Shown: in pieces, positions 53,801 through 64,000 of the stretch
How positions within the stretch are numbered: position 1 is the first letter of the stretch
Layout: every line of letters begins with the position of its first letter
Assembly (NCBI GenBank): GCA_037783545.1
Contig: JBBELK010000006.1
Location: 1,004,501-1,068,500 of the forward strand
Direction: 5' to 3'
From: Henricia sp. BOLD:AAB3569
Taxonomy: Eukaryota > Echinodermata > Asteroidea > Spinulosida > Echinasteridae
DNA length: 64,000 nt
Program-made: the position numbers and the translations under genes
The notes under the pieces: generated by a model
The model's database searches: none
Seen by the model: only the letters and a program-made list of their open reading frames with translations
Told to the model about the DNA's origin: nothing

Positions 53801-56800
53801 AAATGACAAAAGTGACTACATGCACCATAGTCTGTTTTCAATACTGGAGAGACTTTTTCACCAGGATCATAACTCTGTGCAAAGCCAGTTATCTTCTCTC
53901 TCAAAAAAAAGAAATATCTTAAGACAGATCTAAGGAGATAACTTAAGCAACAAATAGTGCAACAACATACCTTTCTGAAAACCCTGTGTACAAATGTCCT
54001 ATTTAACGTATGTAACATAGGACACATAAACTTTGTGACATTTGTTGGTGTCCTTGTTACATACGGTATATTGGAAATTTGCACACAGGGCTTTCAGGAA
54101 GGTATGTTGTGGCACTATTCGTTAAGTTCTTTAGCTGAAGTTATCTCTTTAGATCTATCTTAGGATATTTCTTTTGTTTTGAGAGAAGTGGATTGACATT
54201 GTACAGAGATATAATCCTGGAGGAAAAGGTCTTTCCAGTATTGAAAACAGACACATATGTAAGATAATTGCTACGCATAACATCTATGGGTGCACCCCAC
54301 TAAATAGGCAGCAGAGATCAGTGCGCCGACCTCATTAATATTTTCTATGCCGTTAGTAACTTTTCTATAAAGGAAAGATGAGAGCTGAATGAATGTGGTC
54401 TAGTGTAAAAATGGCCCATCATCATGATGTGAAGTGTTTCTGCTTTCAACCATAAGTATTTTGAATAATCTACACTCTAAAAACATATTGGTTGAATTCA
54501 ACCAATTGGTTGGTTGGGGGGCGGTCGGGTTGGCGTACGGGTTCTTTCCTCGCCTTTCATCCGGGGCGTGTATGTGGATTGGGTTTGCAGTCCCTACTTG
54601 ACCGCGTGGGTTTTCCCCTGATGGGGCATTTCTCTGGGGATTTTCCTCCCACTTCTAAAACTGCAACTCCTTCTTCGTCATCTCAAGTTAATAATATAGT
54701 AGTTAAAAGCTAAAACCGTATAGTTGATGGCATAAAGGGCCTTAGTTGCCGAAGATGCCATAAAATATACAACAACAACAACAACAACAACCAATTGGTT
54801 GGTAGATATGTGTCCAACCAATATATTGGTTATTTTAACCAATCATATTATTTTAACCAATCATATTGGTTAAAATGACCAATCCATATTGGTTAACCAA
54901 TACGGAATGGTTATTTTAACCAATATGATTGGTTATTTTAACCAATATGACTGGTTATTTTAACCAATATATTGGTTGGACACATATCTACCAACCAATT
55001 GGTTGAATTCAACCAATCTGTTTTTAGAGTGTAGCTCATGAAAATGGCTCTAATATCGCTCATAATAATATGATGGACAACCCCCATAAAACTGAGCTGA
55101 ATTGCAAAGATAAGATTTCATTTAGCATTTTTCTTTTTGTTCCGAGCCATTGTAAGACTTCTAAGTATTTTTAAATGATTTTTTAATATAGGGCCCTCAC
55201 TGGTTTTAGTCGGGCGCATCCCTATGAGCTTCTCCGCTATTCCAACCGTGCATGCGCATATCGCTTGTAGACCAACTTTCATCCAAAAATAATTCATAAA
55301 ATTAAGGTACAACAAAATCCAGCGATGGCATGGCAGAACTTATCCTTTAATTTATATTTCTGTTCAGCAAATTCGTCCAGTTTAGCCCCGTCTACACCGG
55401 GCAAACATTTCACATAAAACATGACCAAACTTCAAGTTTGGTCGTGTTTTTCAGAAACGTTTGCAGGTGTGGACAGCACATAAAAAAATTAGCAATCAAC
55501 AGCAAACTTCTCCAAACCGTGTTTGCCGGTGTTTGGACATGCAGCTATTTTGGCAAACATCTGTTTGCTCATGTTTTATGTCTGAACTATCATCAGGAAC
55601 CAGTTTCGGGTCATGTGATTAGAGCCAGCCAATCGTGATCATGTGACCGTTCAAGACGTTTGCTTCTGTTTGGGTCATGTTTGCAAACAAAATGTTTGCA
55701 AGTGTTTGCCAGTGCACTGTAGACGAAGCTTTTGTCATCTGCACGGAATACCTATCTCCTGCCCTAGAAAGCCAGACATAAGTCCGCGCCTGATTTGCCG
55801 GTGGATATTTCTGGAACGCAGGCGATCGATCCTAAAAGAATTCCTGTGCGAGGCGAGCATGTCGCCGGAAAAGGTCGCCCATGTGTTTTTCATCGGAAAT
55901 TAAGCACGGGCTGCATTTTGGAAAATAATCGTGTTTGCCATTTACTGCGGAGGACACTCATGACCGTCAATGCAAAACAGGAGAAATGAGGCGCTTAAAG
56001 ATGTACAGTCGAATCCGATAATAAGGGCACTGTTAATACAACATTCTACTTCTATAACAGGGTCCAAATTCCATATGTTTTGTTGTTTTTATTCCCGATA
56101 GTAAAAGGTTCCTGTCATAACAAGGTAATCCGCAAAACCCAGGGACCTCTCATAAATGAATGAGGTTCAATTGTAGGATGTACTCGGATCGGTTTCATTT
56201 TGAAAACTAAAATAAATAAAAATGCATACATTTCTACTGACGAGGAAGGTGCAGATTATTGTACTTTAAACCTTGTTGCAATTTCGACTTGGAACCATAG
56301 AGTTATACAAAACTAGAGTGATCACTCAACACATGATGTGCCGACAGGGAGGCCGCCATTTTGGTTCATCTTTCTCTGCACCCATAGGGGTGCACCCAAG
56401 TAAATAGGCAGAGATCTGTGCGCCGAGCTCATGAATATTTTGTATGCCCTTAATTTCTTCTTTATTGTGGAGAGTTGCGAGCTGAACGAGTGTGGTCTTG
56501 TGTAGAATATGACTATCGCCGCGATGTGGGGTATTTTTTCTTCCAACTATAAACATTTTAGACACTGTAGCTCCTAAAAGTGGCCCTATTTTGCCCAGTA
56601 GCGTATGTGCCTTTGTTCCAAAATGGATGCAGGTCTGATTAGCAAGTTTCACTGTTGTAGGAGTAGTTTTGTTTCAAGTGGAAATTAGGGAATAAAAGTG
56701 ACGGATTACCCCCATAAAATTGAACAGAATTAAAAAGATGAGAAATCAGTGAGTATTCTGGTTGTTGTCCTGAGAAGCTGAGAGAGTTGTGAGTATTTTA

Positions 56801-59800
56801 AAATGATTTTTGAAAATTGGGCATTTAGCATTGGTTCCTATGGGAGCCCTATTTACTGGTGTGCAACCATAGCATTAAGCCAAAATGGCGGCATAAGTCA
56901 GTAATTGAAACACATTTGGTCTGGCACCTTTCCAATGAACAGTTTGCATTTTACGGAACTGATTCTTGGGCACATTGAATGTTGCTTTGTGCGAATGAGA
57001 CAATTCTCTAAAAAGTTTGGGGATTGAAAAGGAAAACGAAGAGCCGAAGCGTTAAGTCATCGGAAAAGATGTCCTTTACAAAAGCGCAGGAAAATTAATG
57101 GAGTTATTTTTGTGTAGAGCTTAAACTGACATAACATGACGTATCCATCTCGGTTCTCTTGTACAAATTAAATAGGCCAATAGGCATCGATGATTGCTTT
57201 TCATCTATGATTCATCACTCAGATTAAAATGGACCCTCTGATTTTCTCGTCGTCGAGTAATTATCAGACTCGCATCATTCAATAAATATTTAATTATTGG
57301 TCTTTCGGCATTGTAATTTCCCCCGTTCGAAAAAAAAAACACGAAGTGCTCAGTACGGGCCGGTACTGGCTGGTTACACCGAAGTATTCTCACACAATCT
57401 CGAGATACCGTGGGCAAGCGGTTTTGGTATTGATTCGTAAACTTTAGGTCGAAACACCAAAAGGTTGTAGGATCGAAACCACTCGAGGTACTTACGCTTT
57501 TTAGCAAGGTCATTAACCCCAATAGACCAGTTGCGTGATATATTTGCATAAACCCTATAGACTCCCGCCTTCACGCTATGGCGCTCGCAAGCGAGTGAGT
57601 CAAGCACCAGACTACCTGGAAAATCAGGCCGTTTCCAGGGGTGCAAGCTGGTCCATAGTAACCGGCGCGAAAGTCTGTGCGGTACCTGGAATACCTCGCA
57701 CATTACTCTATGCATTTTAAAGCTGGACCACCCGAAATTACATGTTGAAATGAACATGTTGAAACAGGTAGACCTAGTCATCGTGAATTTTCGTCAAAAT
57801 AAATAAATATAGAACGTGTTTTTTGACTTGAAATCGATGTCAACTTTGAAAGCTAGTTGGAACGTTTCCAAACTGCAATGATGCATTCAAAAAAGTAGAG
57901 AAACGATTTCGGGTTATGTGACTGGTTTAAGTTGCTGATCAACATGTTCAATCAATATGGTCCAGCTTAGAAATACAAAGAGTAATGTGCGAGGTATTCC
58001 AGGTACCGCACGGTTACCATGTTCCAGCGTTGCACCACCTATAGAAACGGGAGCCGATTTGCCAGATATAGTATGGTGCTTGAGTCACTCGTACGCGAGC
58101 GCCATGTAGCGCGAAGGCGGGACTTTAGCATTTATGTAAATATAAGGCGTGACTCCAGGACTTATGCAAATCTATCACGCAACTGGTCTATTGCTCTATC
58201 CCTTGGATGGAATGTAAAGCCATAGATCCAGCGTATTTTGCAAAGATTTTAAAAGATCCCAAAACATTCTTTCGTAAAGAGAAGGGTATTCTCCCCGGGC
58301 CCGGTGTATCTGACTTGGCTGCGTAAGGCGCCTCAAATGTGTCTCAGGACGTTCGTTACACAATTCTTTGGTTAAACAATTAGCCAACTTGGTCAAATTG
58401 TACCCAACCATGCATTACCAGGCGAACATTGTAATAGTTAGTTAAACCTTTGACTAACCAAGGTTGGTCAATTAAATTTTTACTTGGTTATTTTAACCAA
58501 TGAATGGTTAATACCGGTAATATCATTTTATCAAAACCAGTGATATATCAGACACATACTTGTGCTCATGACCACGAAAATACGATCCAGGTGTGAGCCG
58601 GACATGAAAACTACACACAATTCGCCACTCGTATCGAGTTTTGATTGGTAAGTCTGATTAAGGCACAATGACCGGAGGTTATTTGTTTCAACCCTGTAAC
58701 TGATGAATCACAAAAACAGCCGTAGATTACTTTCGGATTCGCGGTCCGTAAAGCCTTTGTTGACACCGTGTTTCTTCAGCAAATGCCCTCGGGAATTGGG
58801 CGTGTTTTTTCGCCGTCTCAGATATCCAATCGGGTGGACTACGGATGCATTGGGCTAATTTCCAGTCTTGCAAAGGAATTCTCGTTGCAAAGGAATTCTC
58901 GTTTCAACGAAATTCCAAGCCCCGTTTCGACTCATTCACATGCTTACTTGGGGCGAAAAGTGTTTCGGACGGATTACAAATCGACAAGCCACTGGATTGA
59001 GATGCAGAATCCGAAGGATTCCGCTAGTTATATCTTCAGCAAGACTTAAAAATAACTATTTCGCCCAAACACTACATCGCCCAAATGCCACTTTGCCCCA
59101 AAACCACTTCGTGCACAGGCCGTGGTTCAGGGCGAAGTGGTTTTGGGGCAAAATGACTGCAAACCCTTTTTTGACTGTTTTCTAAAAAAGTTAGGCGAAG
59201 TACGGAGCTGGTTTTTGCTCAGGTTGGTTTTAATCATGCATATCTTTAATCACACAGGGGGATAAAACTATTTGTAACAATCATGTATACTGTCTTTGTC
59301 ATGGCAACATGTAAAACAAACTCAAACAGCCATGGATTACAAAAGTTTCAGGAAAATTGAGAAAAAAGTGGAATCTTTTGTGCACAGTTGAATGTGATTT
59401 TCCTGTGTTTGCCTCTTGTGACATCGTGACCTTGGTCATGAATATGCATATTCGCATTAGCATAAAAACTAAAAACCTTTGTTTTAACCCCCAAAGCAAG
59501 CTCCAAATAAGATTTTTTTTTAAGTAACATTTTTCTTGACAACAAGTGAGATGTTGGGTCACTAGCACTGCAAATGATACAGTGGGCCTTTGAGGCGTTT
59601 ACGGCAAGATATAAAAATATATTTATGTAAAAACAGAAGTCAATGTATAGTTCGACAGAGTATTTGAGTTATACGTACCTGTGTATACACCAAGGGTACT
59701 ATGATCCAGTCAAAGCCGTATAGTTCGTCGCATTTGTCACGAAAATTATTCAACTCCTGAAAACCATAGAAAATCAAATTAATGGCTGTTCGCTTTGTCA

Positions 59801-60782
59801 GGCAAAACACCAAATTACAAACTGTTTAACGTACTAAATATTGGTCCTTCGGTAATTTAATAGTTCAAACTTTAGTGGATGGGTCATCCAAATGCATACC
59901 TAATTGATGCATGCCGTCGGGTCTACCAGTGACGTCACTGGTATAGTTTCTAGTATACGTTCATAGAATTCCTTAGTATACTTACATCTACTATCGTTTT
60001 CATGGCCGGGTCGCTGACTATTCTGCCCTGCTTTCTTGTCATTCTAACCAGATTGATAAACCACACGCACGGAACCCAGTACTTGGGATGTGTGGACGGG
60101 AGGTCTTTTAATATTTTTTTCTCCTCTTCTGTAAGAACACCTTCAATGCAAATTCAAAAACAAGTCATTCAGTTGAAACACCATGCTGATTGAACGAACC
60201 TAAATGGGCAAACGAGTGAAAACATTCACACGTGTCTTCTGCGGCTCACAAAACATTTTCGATTGTACACGTGTGGTCTAGTGGGTAGTGGGGACACAGC
60301 CGTGCTTATGATCCAGAGGTTGTGGGTCCAGTGCCAACGTGTTTGTGCCCATGGACAGGTCACTTAATTTCATTTGCCTCGTCAACCCGAACAATATTTG
60401 GGGAGCTGTTAGGGGGAATGCCACAATCTAAGTGCTGATAGGGTTGTGCACCTTGGCACGACGAAGCCACCCAGTATAGCAAAATGGTTCTGGTTATTCC
60501 TTGATGGCTATAAACCGGTCACTATTGTTCATCGACTGGAGAAAAGACTACGACTTTATACAGATAACCACCTTACCTGCTTCAACGATATGTGTCAATG
60601 TAGGAAATCGCTTCTTGACCCGCTTACTACCGGCTCGGAAGATCATAATGGCGGACAGATTGACGTAGCGAACCAGCGTCCTGCGTATAATACGTGCCTC
60701 TTCGTCATTACCCAAGATGTGAGCTGCGACGTTGAAGACTACACGGTCTGGCCATGGTATCGCCTTGAATTGCGTCCACCAC
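50276..60782 (-). CDS. Bestrophin-type calcium-activated chloride channel, seven 3' coding exons, N-terminus missing
   Basis: Plasma-membrane pentameric anion channel (family knowledge). Exons in transcription order: 60,577-60,782; 59,986-60,128; 59,679-59,756; 52,848-53,000; 51,585-51,665; 51,100-51,251; 50,276-50,825. Phases agree to the TGA. The visible 450 or so residues carry [37 protein letters not shown], the membrane segment [34 protein letters not shown] (Asp-rich calcium clasp) and VDRNLQV, in the bestrophin order. The first visible exon begins with one base completing a codon before WW, so an exon for the N-terminus and first membrane segment (about 90 residues, including the neck) must lie beyond 64,000. 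The last exon is a Ser/Pro-rich cytosolic tail with no recognisable domain. BEST1-4 subtype cannot be given. Confidence 0.93.
51100..51251 (-). CDS. Bestrophin exon F
   Basis: 50 codons plus two bases. [15 protein letters not shown] and [19 protein letters not shown] match the VSLLAVDEMHQDLP and PPYTAAS segments of the family. The acceptor, ttaaag, has a weak pyrimidine tract. Confidence 0.85.
51585..51665 (-). CDS. Bestrophin exon E (calcium clasp)
   Basis: 27 codons, phase 0. [20 protein letters not shown] includes the four consecutive aspartates that bind calcium in the family, then IVDRNLQ. Acceptor ggcag, donor gtagga. Confidence 0.96.
51950..52080. mobile_element. MITE, TAGACCGTATCGAATAGC family, copy 3 (bestrophin intron)
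   Basis: TIRs as in copies 1 and 2, with part of the left TIR deleted (CGTCGTTTC). Flanked by TA-type bases. Confidence 0.85.
52398..52672 (-). mobile_element. tRNA-derived SINE, family 3, with 13-base target duplication
   Basis: Perfect direct repeat TCAGGCAAGATGA flanks it (52,385-52,397 and 52,673-52,685). On the minus strand: GGTCGGGTTGGCGTACGGG (A-box region), CGGGTTCGAATCC (B box), then GGTTTGCAGTCCCTAC, and an end with ATAGTTGATGGCATAAAGGG. In bestrophin intron D-E. Confidence 0.88.
52848..53000 (-). CDS. Bestrophin exon D
   Basis: 51 codons, phase 0. [20 protein letters not shown] and FYVGWLK match the family closely, including the pore-lining and membrane helices. Acceptor tgcag, donor gtaagt. 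Confidence 0.96.
53125..53166. mobile_element. Minimal TTAA/GGAG...CTCCTT remnant
   Basis: TTTAAAGGAGGGTCAAAAAT followed within 40 bases by GTGATCTGGACACACGCTCC. It looks like the two ends of the TTAA family with the interior deleted. Confidence 0.45.
53838..54255. repeat. Copy of the 25.5-25.9 kb repeat
   Basis: Contains CAATACTGGAGAGACTTTTTC, a CCCTGTGTACAAATGTCC...TTGGAAATTTGCACACAGGG inverted repeat and a mirrored GGAAAAGGTCTTTCCAGTATTG end. So the two mirrored ends define a TIR element of about 420 bases. Confidence 0.6.
54473..55031. mobile_element. Foldback/MITE built of AACCAAT words, flanked by TA
   Basis: CACTCTAAAAACA at the left and TTTTTAGAGTG at the right, each next to TA, as with Tc1/mariner-type insertions. 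Arms include GGTTGAATTCAACCAATTGG and ATATGTGTCCAACCAATATA, mirrored. The left arm is split by the SINE at 54,515-54,788. Confidence 0.85.
54515..54788 (+). mobile_element. tRNA-derived SINE, family 3, with 15-base target duplication, nested in the foldback
   Basis: AACCAATTGGTTGGT flanks it exactly (54,500-54,514 and 54,789-54,803). The copy matches 52,398-52,672 in opposite orientation, ends in an (AAC)n tail, and has lost part of the head before CCGGGGCGTGT. It inserted after the host foldback did. Confidence 0.9.
55032..57384. other. Bestrophin intron C-D, middle
   Basis: 55,380-55,740 is rich in GTTTGC/GCAAAC words, with GTCTACACCGGGC and CACTGTAGACG ends, likely one more MITE. 54,270-54,490 and 56,390-56,600 share GGTGCACCC and TAAATAGGCAG...GTGCGCCGA segments, a dispersed repeat. 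No exon found. Confidence 0.4.
57385..58320 (+). mobile_element. tRNA-derived SINE, family 1, split by a foldback
   Basis: 57,385-57,519 holds the head (ACCGTGGGCAAGCGG, GGATCGAAACC, TTAGCAAGGTCATTAACC). 58,194-58,320 continues the body (GGAATGTAAAGCC, ACATTCTTTCGTAAAGAG). The two halves fit together with the foldback removed. Confidence 0.75.
57520..58193. mobile_element. Foldback element, CAATAGACCAGTTGCGTGAT ends, inserted in a SINE
   Basis: Arms about 200 bases each: CAATAGACCAGTTGCGTGAT and mirror; inner blocks GGTATTCCAGGTACC and GAGTAATGTGCGAGG mirrored. No protein is encoded in the 240-base centre. Confidence 0.85.
59055..59300 (+). repeat. TTCGCCCCAAA repeat, copy 3 (partial)
   Basis: Starts within the minisatellite (TTCGCCCAAACACTACATCG) and runs to CAATCATGTATACT. 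The left flank of copies 1 and 2 is absent. In bestrophin intron C-D. Confidence 0.75.
59679..59756 (-). CDS. Bestrophin exon C
   Basis: 26 codons, phase 0. [20 protein letters not shown] and PLVYTQ match the family's FRGQCG...YDWISIPLVYTQ. Acceptor ttcag, donor gtacgt. A 6.7-kb intron follows. Confidence 0.95.
59986..60128 (-). CDS. Bestrophin exon B
   Basis: Completes a Glu codon, then 47 codons. [20 protein letters not shown] and SDPAMK match the family's YWVPWVWFANL...GRIRDP. Acceptor ttacag, donor gtaagt. Confidence 0.95.
60263..60455 (+). mobile_element. tRNA-like SINE with GGGGAGCTGTTAGGGGGAAT body
   Basis: Head GTGGTCTAGTGGGTAGTGGG; B-box-like GGTTGTGGGTCC is degenerate. The body piece GATAGGGTTGTGCACC recurs in reverse at 36,540-36,602. 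In bestrophin intron A-B. Confidence 0.5.
60577..60782 (-). CDS. Bestrophin exon A (first visible)
   Basis: One base, 68 codons, one base. [20 protein letters not shown], then [20 protein letters not shown] and [13 protein letters not shown] match the family. Acceptor cacag, donor gtaagg. No upstream exon could be found between 60,783 and 64,000. Confidence 0.95.
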
Positions 60783-63605
60783 CTGTGTGACGTCATATAA
60801 TGGAGAACATTAGAACAAAGAAGCTAAATATAGGAAACTAGAGTGGGAACTCAACACACGAGGTGCATGCCGATATGGGCGCCGCCATTTTGGTTTAACA
60901 ATATATAGTGCTAAAAGGTGTAATGTTGGTCAAGGCAAAATGTTGAGGCCAATTTCAAGGAGCTGTTAAAAGCATACATTTTATTTGTTTTCCAAAAGTA
61001 GGTTACCAGCTAAAATTGTATATGTCAACGTGTTTTCTTAGCAAGAGAATACCAGTCAATCGTAATATATATCACACACGATTTTACTGATAACCCATTT
61101 TTGCAAATTAAGCAAATATTTTGTTTTTACTTAGCAAATTGTTTGTACTTAACAGCTTCATGCTTTCTTTGTATACCCATACCATCAAGCCAAAATGGCG
61201 GCGCCCATATCAGTATATACAGTCCCATTACATCACAATTGATCTGCGTCTTTGCTTGGCATAAACAAAAAGACCCTTGAATGCAAAACTAAATTATTAT
61301 AAAATATGTCTCTTGATTGTAAATGAATGATGGCCTTAACGAGCGTGTGAAGTCACGGTGCATATCGTGCTGATATTTTCAAGAACATTTAATTTACGTA
61401 TCAGTGGCCGACCATCGCTAACTTTTACTGCATCCAATTTACTAAATTTAATTAGTCCAGGGGGCAATTTCATGGCGCTGTTTAGCACAACAATTTTCTT
61501 AGCACAGAATTTCTTTGCTTTATTTTGCAAAATTGGCTTGCCAACCAAAATCGTGTGTGATGTGTATTTGTTTATATTCTGTTCCTGTTTCTAGAAAACA
61601 CCATTTGGCATACAATTTTGGCCTTTAACTCATTTTACAAGGCAAATAAATTCTGTGATAACCAAATTTGTGTGCTTAACAGCGCCATGAAATTGGCCCC
61701 TGATGTTTTCCTCTACATGCAGGTTAACAGGTAGAGATCCATGAAGAAGATCTCATAAACCAATTTAAGTCATTACACGTGCGGTACCATCCTCTTGCAA
61801 CAGTCCCCTTTAACGCACCCCAACTCCTGCGTACAGTGGCCCTGTTGAAACCGGCCCCATTTCGCGGGGGAACAAGCGACAGAAATCTTGTCGCCTCTGC
61901 TGGACCAATCAGGACGCCTAGCAGTGCGTTGCAGGCATTTAAATGTCACGCGCACAGATTGTAAACACCGTGCATGAATGTGATACATGTACTCGGTAAG
62001 GCTGGCCGTTGTCTGCGTCGGCGATTGGTTGCTATTTAAAGCACACTGGGGAATCCGTTCCATTACATTCGTGAGCATGCATCCCTGTTATTAATTTGAA
62101 AAACTGTGGAGTAAATTAAGATCGTCGCCGAAAGTTTTGGTAGGAATGGGACAGTCATAAGGAACAGAACGCAATACAATTTCTGGAATGTATAAAATCG
62201 TTTCTTTTCGGCATAACATGACCGAATTTATTAAATTACATCATGTTGTCCGAACACAACAGCCGGCTCACTCCACAGATTTGCGTGGATTTCCTCAGGG
62301 TATTGTATCGTCGCTTAGCAGAGTGGAATCTCCCTGAGATCTCAGGATGGTGCGGTACGTGCAACGCGAAAACAAAAATCGGTCGTGTTACCGGCCGCTT
62401 GGTGGCAGCACACTCGCTTTTTTGTTTTACTACAGGTGCGTTCGTTTAACTTCTACGGGTCGACACGATTTTATCTTCGTTCAAAATGGTCTTTCTGACA
62501 GAAACTTGAATAGTTCACAAAAAGGACAAAGGTAAGTTTGCGATGACCCAAAATTTGACTTCAGGAGATGTCAAAAAAAAAATTAGTCATAGTGTTGATA
62601 GAAATGGTAACAAACACCTCATGAAATTATTTCTGTCCATGATGGTGGTTTAAAAGTGGTTTAAAAAGTGTGTGCACACTTTTTTACCATTTACCTAACA
62701 CACAAACCATGCACGGATTTTAATATTTTTTAAGCATTGCTGCATCTATATAGCGGAAATTTTGGCAGGCTAGTTTACCAACATTCGTTTGAGATATGCT
62801 ATGCACTTACTCAAGGAATCCGTAAAGAGTTTAATTATTTTTGCAAATGACATATTGGTCTTTAATACAATTTTTGTATTTAACAATTTCAGCTTTCTGG
62901 GGAGTATACAGCCCCAACTACCTGTTAGGCGCTCACGAGCTAAAAAAAGACTCCTGGATGCGGCAAAGTGCCTTGCCCAAAGACTCGCGCAACATGGGCT
63001 TGGTTTCGAACCAACTACATGTACCTGCAAAATTATTCAAGACCTTAGACAACATGCACCATGATGCCAATCGTTGAAAACAGTCAGTGTTGGAATGTGC
63101 TTCTGAATAAAACATGTAGAGAACTACCCTGAATAATGTACCATTTCTTGCGCACCGTCCTCTTGCACCTTAATGATATTTCTTCTTCTAAGCAGACTCC
63201 GGAGACAGATTTTTCAATCTAATCCATCATTATAAACCAACGTGTCACAGCCGACTCTCGGATTAAGCGAACGGAGGATGGGCCGGGTAAACCTAATGAA
63301 GTGAAATTGAGCAGATAAAAGAGCGGCACCAGAACCGGCGACTCGTGAACAGGTTCATCAAATACCACAGGTCCCGTACTAAAGATAGGTAAATTAATAT
63401 TTGATTAATCCGATCGTAAGATGATTACGCCTTAATAAAATCTGCTTGTTTTAACAAAAGTGCACAGCGATACGGATCTTATGCATTTTTTTTATGAAAA
63501 AGAACGAAATGTTTAAATTAATCTGCTGTTTGAGACTGCACGGTATTACGCACTTTTGTAGTAGTTTTTAAAGATGACATTGTCTCCACGTGAGATTGAG
63601 GATGT
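60783..63605. other. Bestrophin intron (continues past the right edge)
   Basis: Contains the split CATCCTCTTGCAACAG / GAGATCTCAGGATGG repeat (61,786-61,845 and 62,300-62,350), a GGTAACAAACA-family copy (62,545-62,790) and a decayed SINE end (62,900-63,040). Nothing with bestrophin N-terminal character on either side. Confidence 0.45.
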
Positions 63606-63906
63606 GTAAAGCGGGCCTCCCACTGTGCGATTTTTGCTACGAATTTTCTACGATTGGGTGCGATTGTGTGTAGAGTCTATAGACAGTATCCGGTAATCGT
63701 ACCAATTCGTAGGAAATTCGTGCGGAAAATCGCACAGTGGGAGGCCTGCTTAAAGCGGGCCTCCCACTGTGCGATTTTGGCCACGAATTAGGTACGATTA
63801 GCCACGATTTGGAACGATTGTGTATAGAGTCTACACACAATCGTACCAAATCGTAGCTAATCGTACCTAATTCGTGGTAAAAATCGCACAGTGGGAGGCC
63901 CGCTTA
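63606..63906. mobile_element. Two abutting MITEs, GGCCTCCCACTGTGCGATTTT family
   Basis: Unit 1 (63,606-63,752) and unit 2 (63,749-63,906) are each near-palindromes with TIR GCGGGCCTCCCACTGTGCGA, sharing a TTAAAGC junction. A third copy is at 39,799. Likely target TTAA. Confidence 0.85.
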
Positions 63907-64000
63907 ATATAAAAACCAACCTGTGAATAAGTCAGCCCAGTATACATCATGTTCTGAGAAAACAATGAAAAACTTTGTCTATGCTTTCAAGTAATAATTG

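Noticed and set aside
63921-63953. 33-base candidate exon on the minus strand, with good acceptor and donor, reading MMYTGLTYSQ
   Set aside because: Resembles a bestrophin start only loosely; its phase does not fit exon A directly (the required frame has a stop), and no exon for the first membrane segment lies between.

Overview
The window is animal nuclear DNA: spliced genes with GT-AG introns, large introns full of short inverted-repeat elements, tRNA-derived SINEs and LINE remnants, and no bacterial-style operons. A true TGF-beta-type ligand, the repeat types and frequent TACATGTA-like words suggest an invertebrate deuterostome, most likely an echinoderm. That placement is an inference; the sequence does not prove the species.

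Five protein-coding loci can be supported. (1) At the left edge, minus strand, is the first coding exon of a TGF-beta ligand (271-625); the rest lies outside the window. (2) A complete ERLEC1/XTP3-B gene on the plus strand, 11 coding exons from 13,711 to 27,044, encodes a 466-residue ER lectin with two MRH domains. (3) A complete RRP15 gene on the plus strand, 5 exons from 31,987 to 36,034, encodes a 293-residue nucleolar 60S assembly factor. (4) A single-exon, unrecognised, charged coiled-coil protein is on the minus strand (40,793-42,079; about 428 residues). (5) The last seven coding exons of a bestrophin chloride channel are on the minus strand (50,276-60,782); its N-terminal exons are beyond the right edge.

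Everything else is intergenic or intronic and is dominated by non-autonomous elements. There are at least ten families of TIR/foldback (MITE-like) elements, several in multiple copies, and some nested in one another. There are three or more tRNA-derived SINE families, two copies with intact target-site duplications. There are decayed LINE 3' ends, and minisatellites in direct and inverted arrangement (ACCGGAAAACACC-type, a 16-base GGGACCGAGTTGAC-type, TTCGCCCCAAA-type and CGAGTC-type).

The genes are functionally unrelated (secreted signal, ER quality control, ribosome assembly, ion channel), so no shared pathway is implied. The notable layout is linkage of a TGF-beta gene with RRP15, which are also neighbours beside TGFB2 on human chromosome 1q41. 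Here ERLEC1 lies between them and TGF-beta is inverted relative to RRP15. I found no convincing novel multi-gene system. The best leads are the ancient linkage, decayed tandem copies of the RRP15 terminal exon, the orphan single-exon gene, and several large composite inverted structures.
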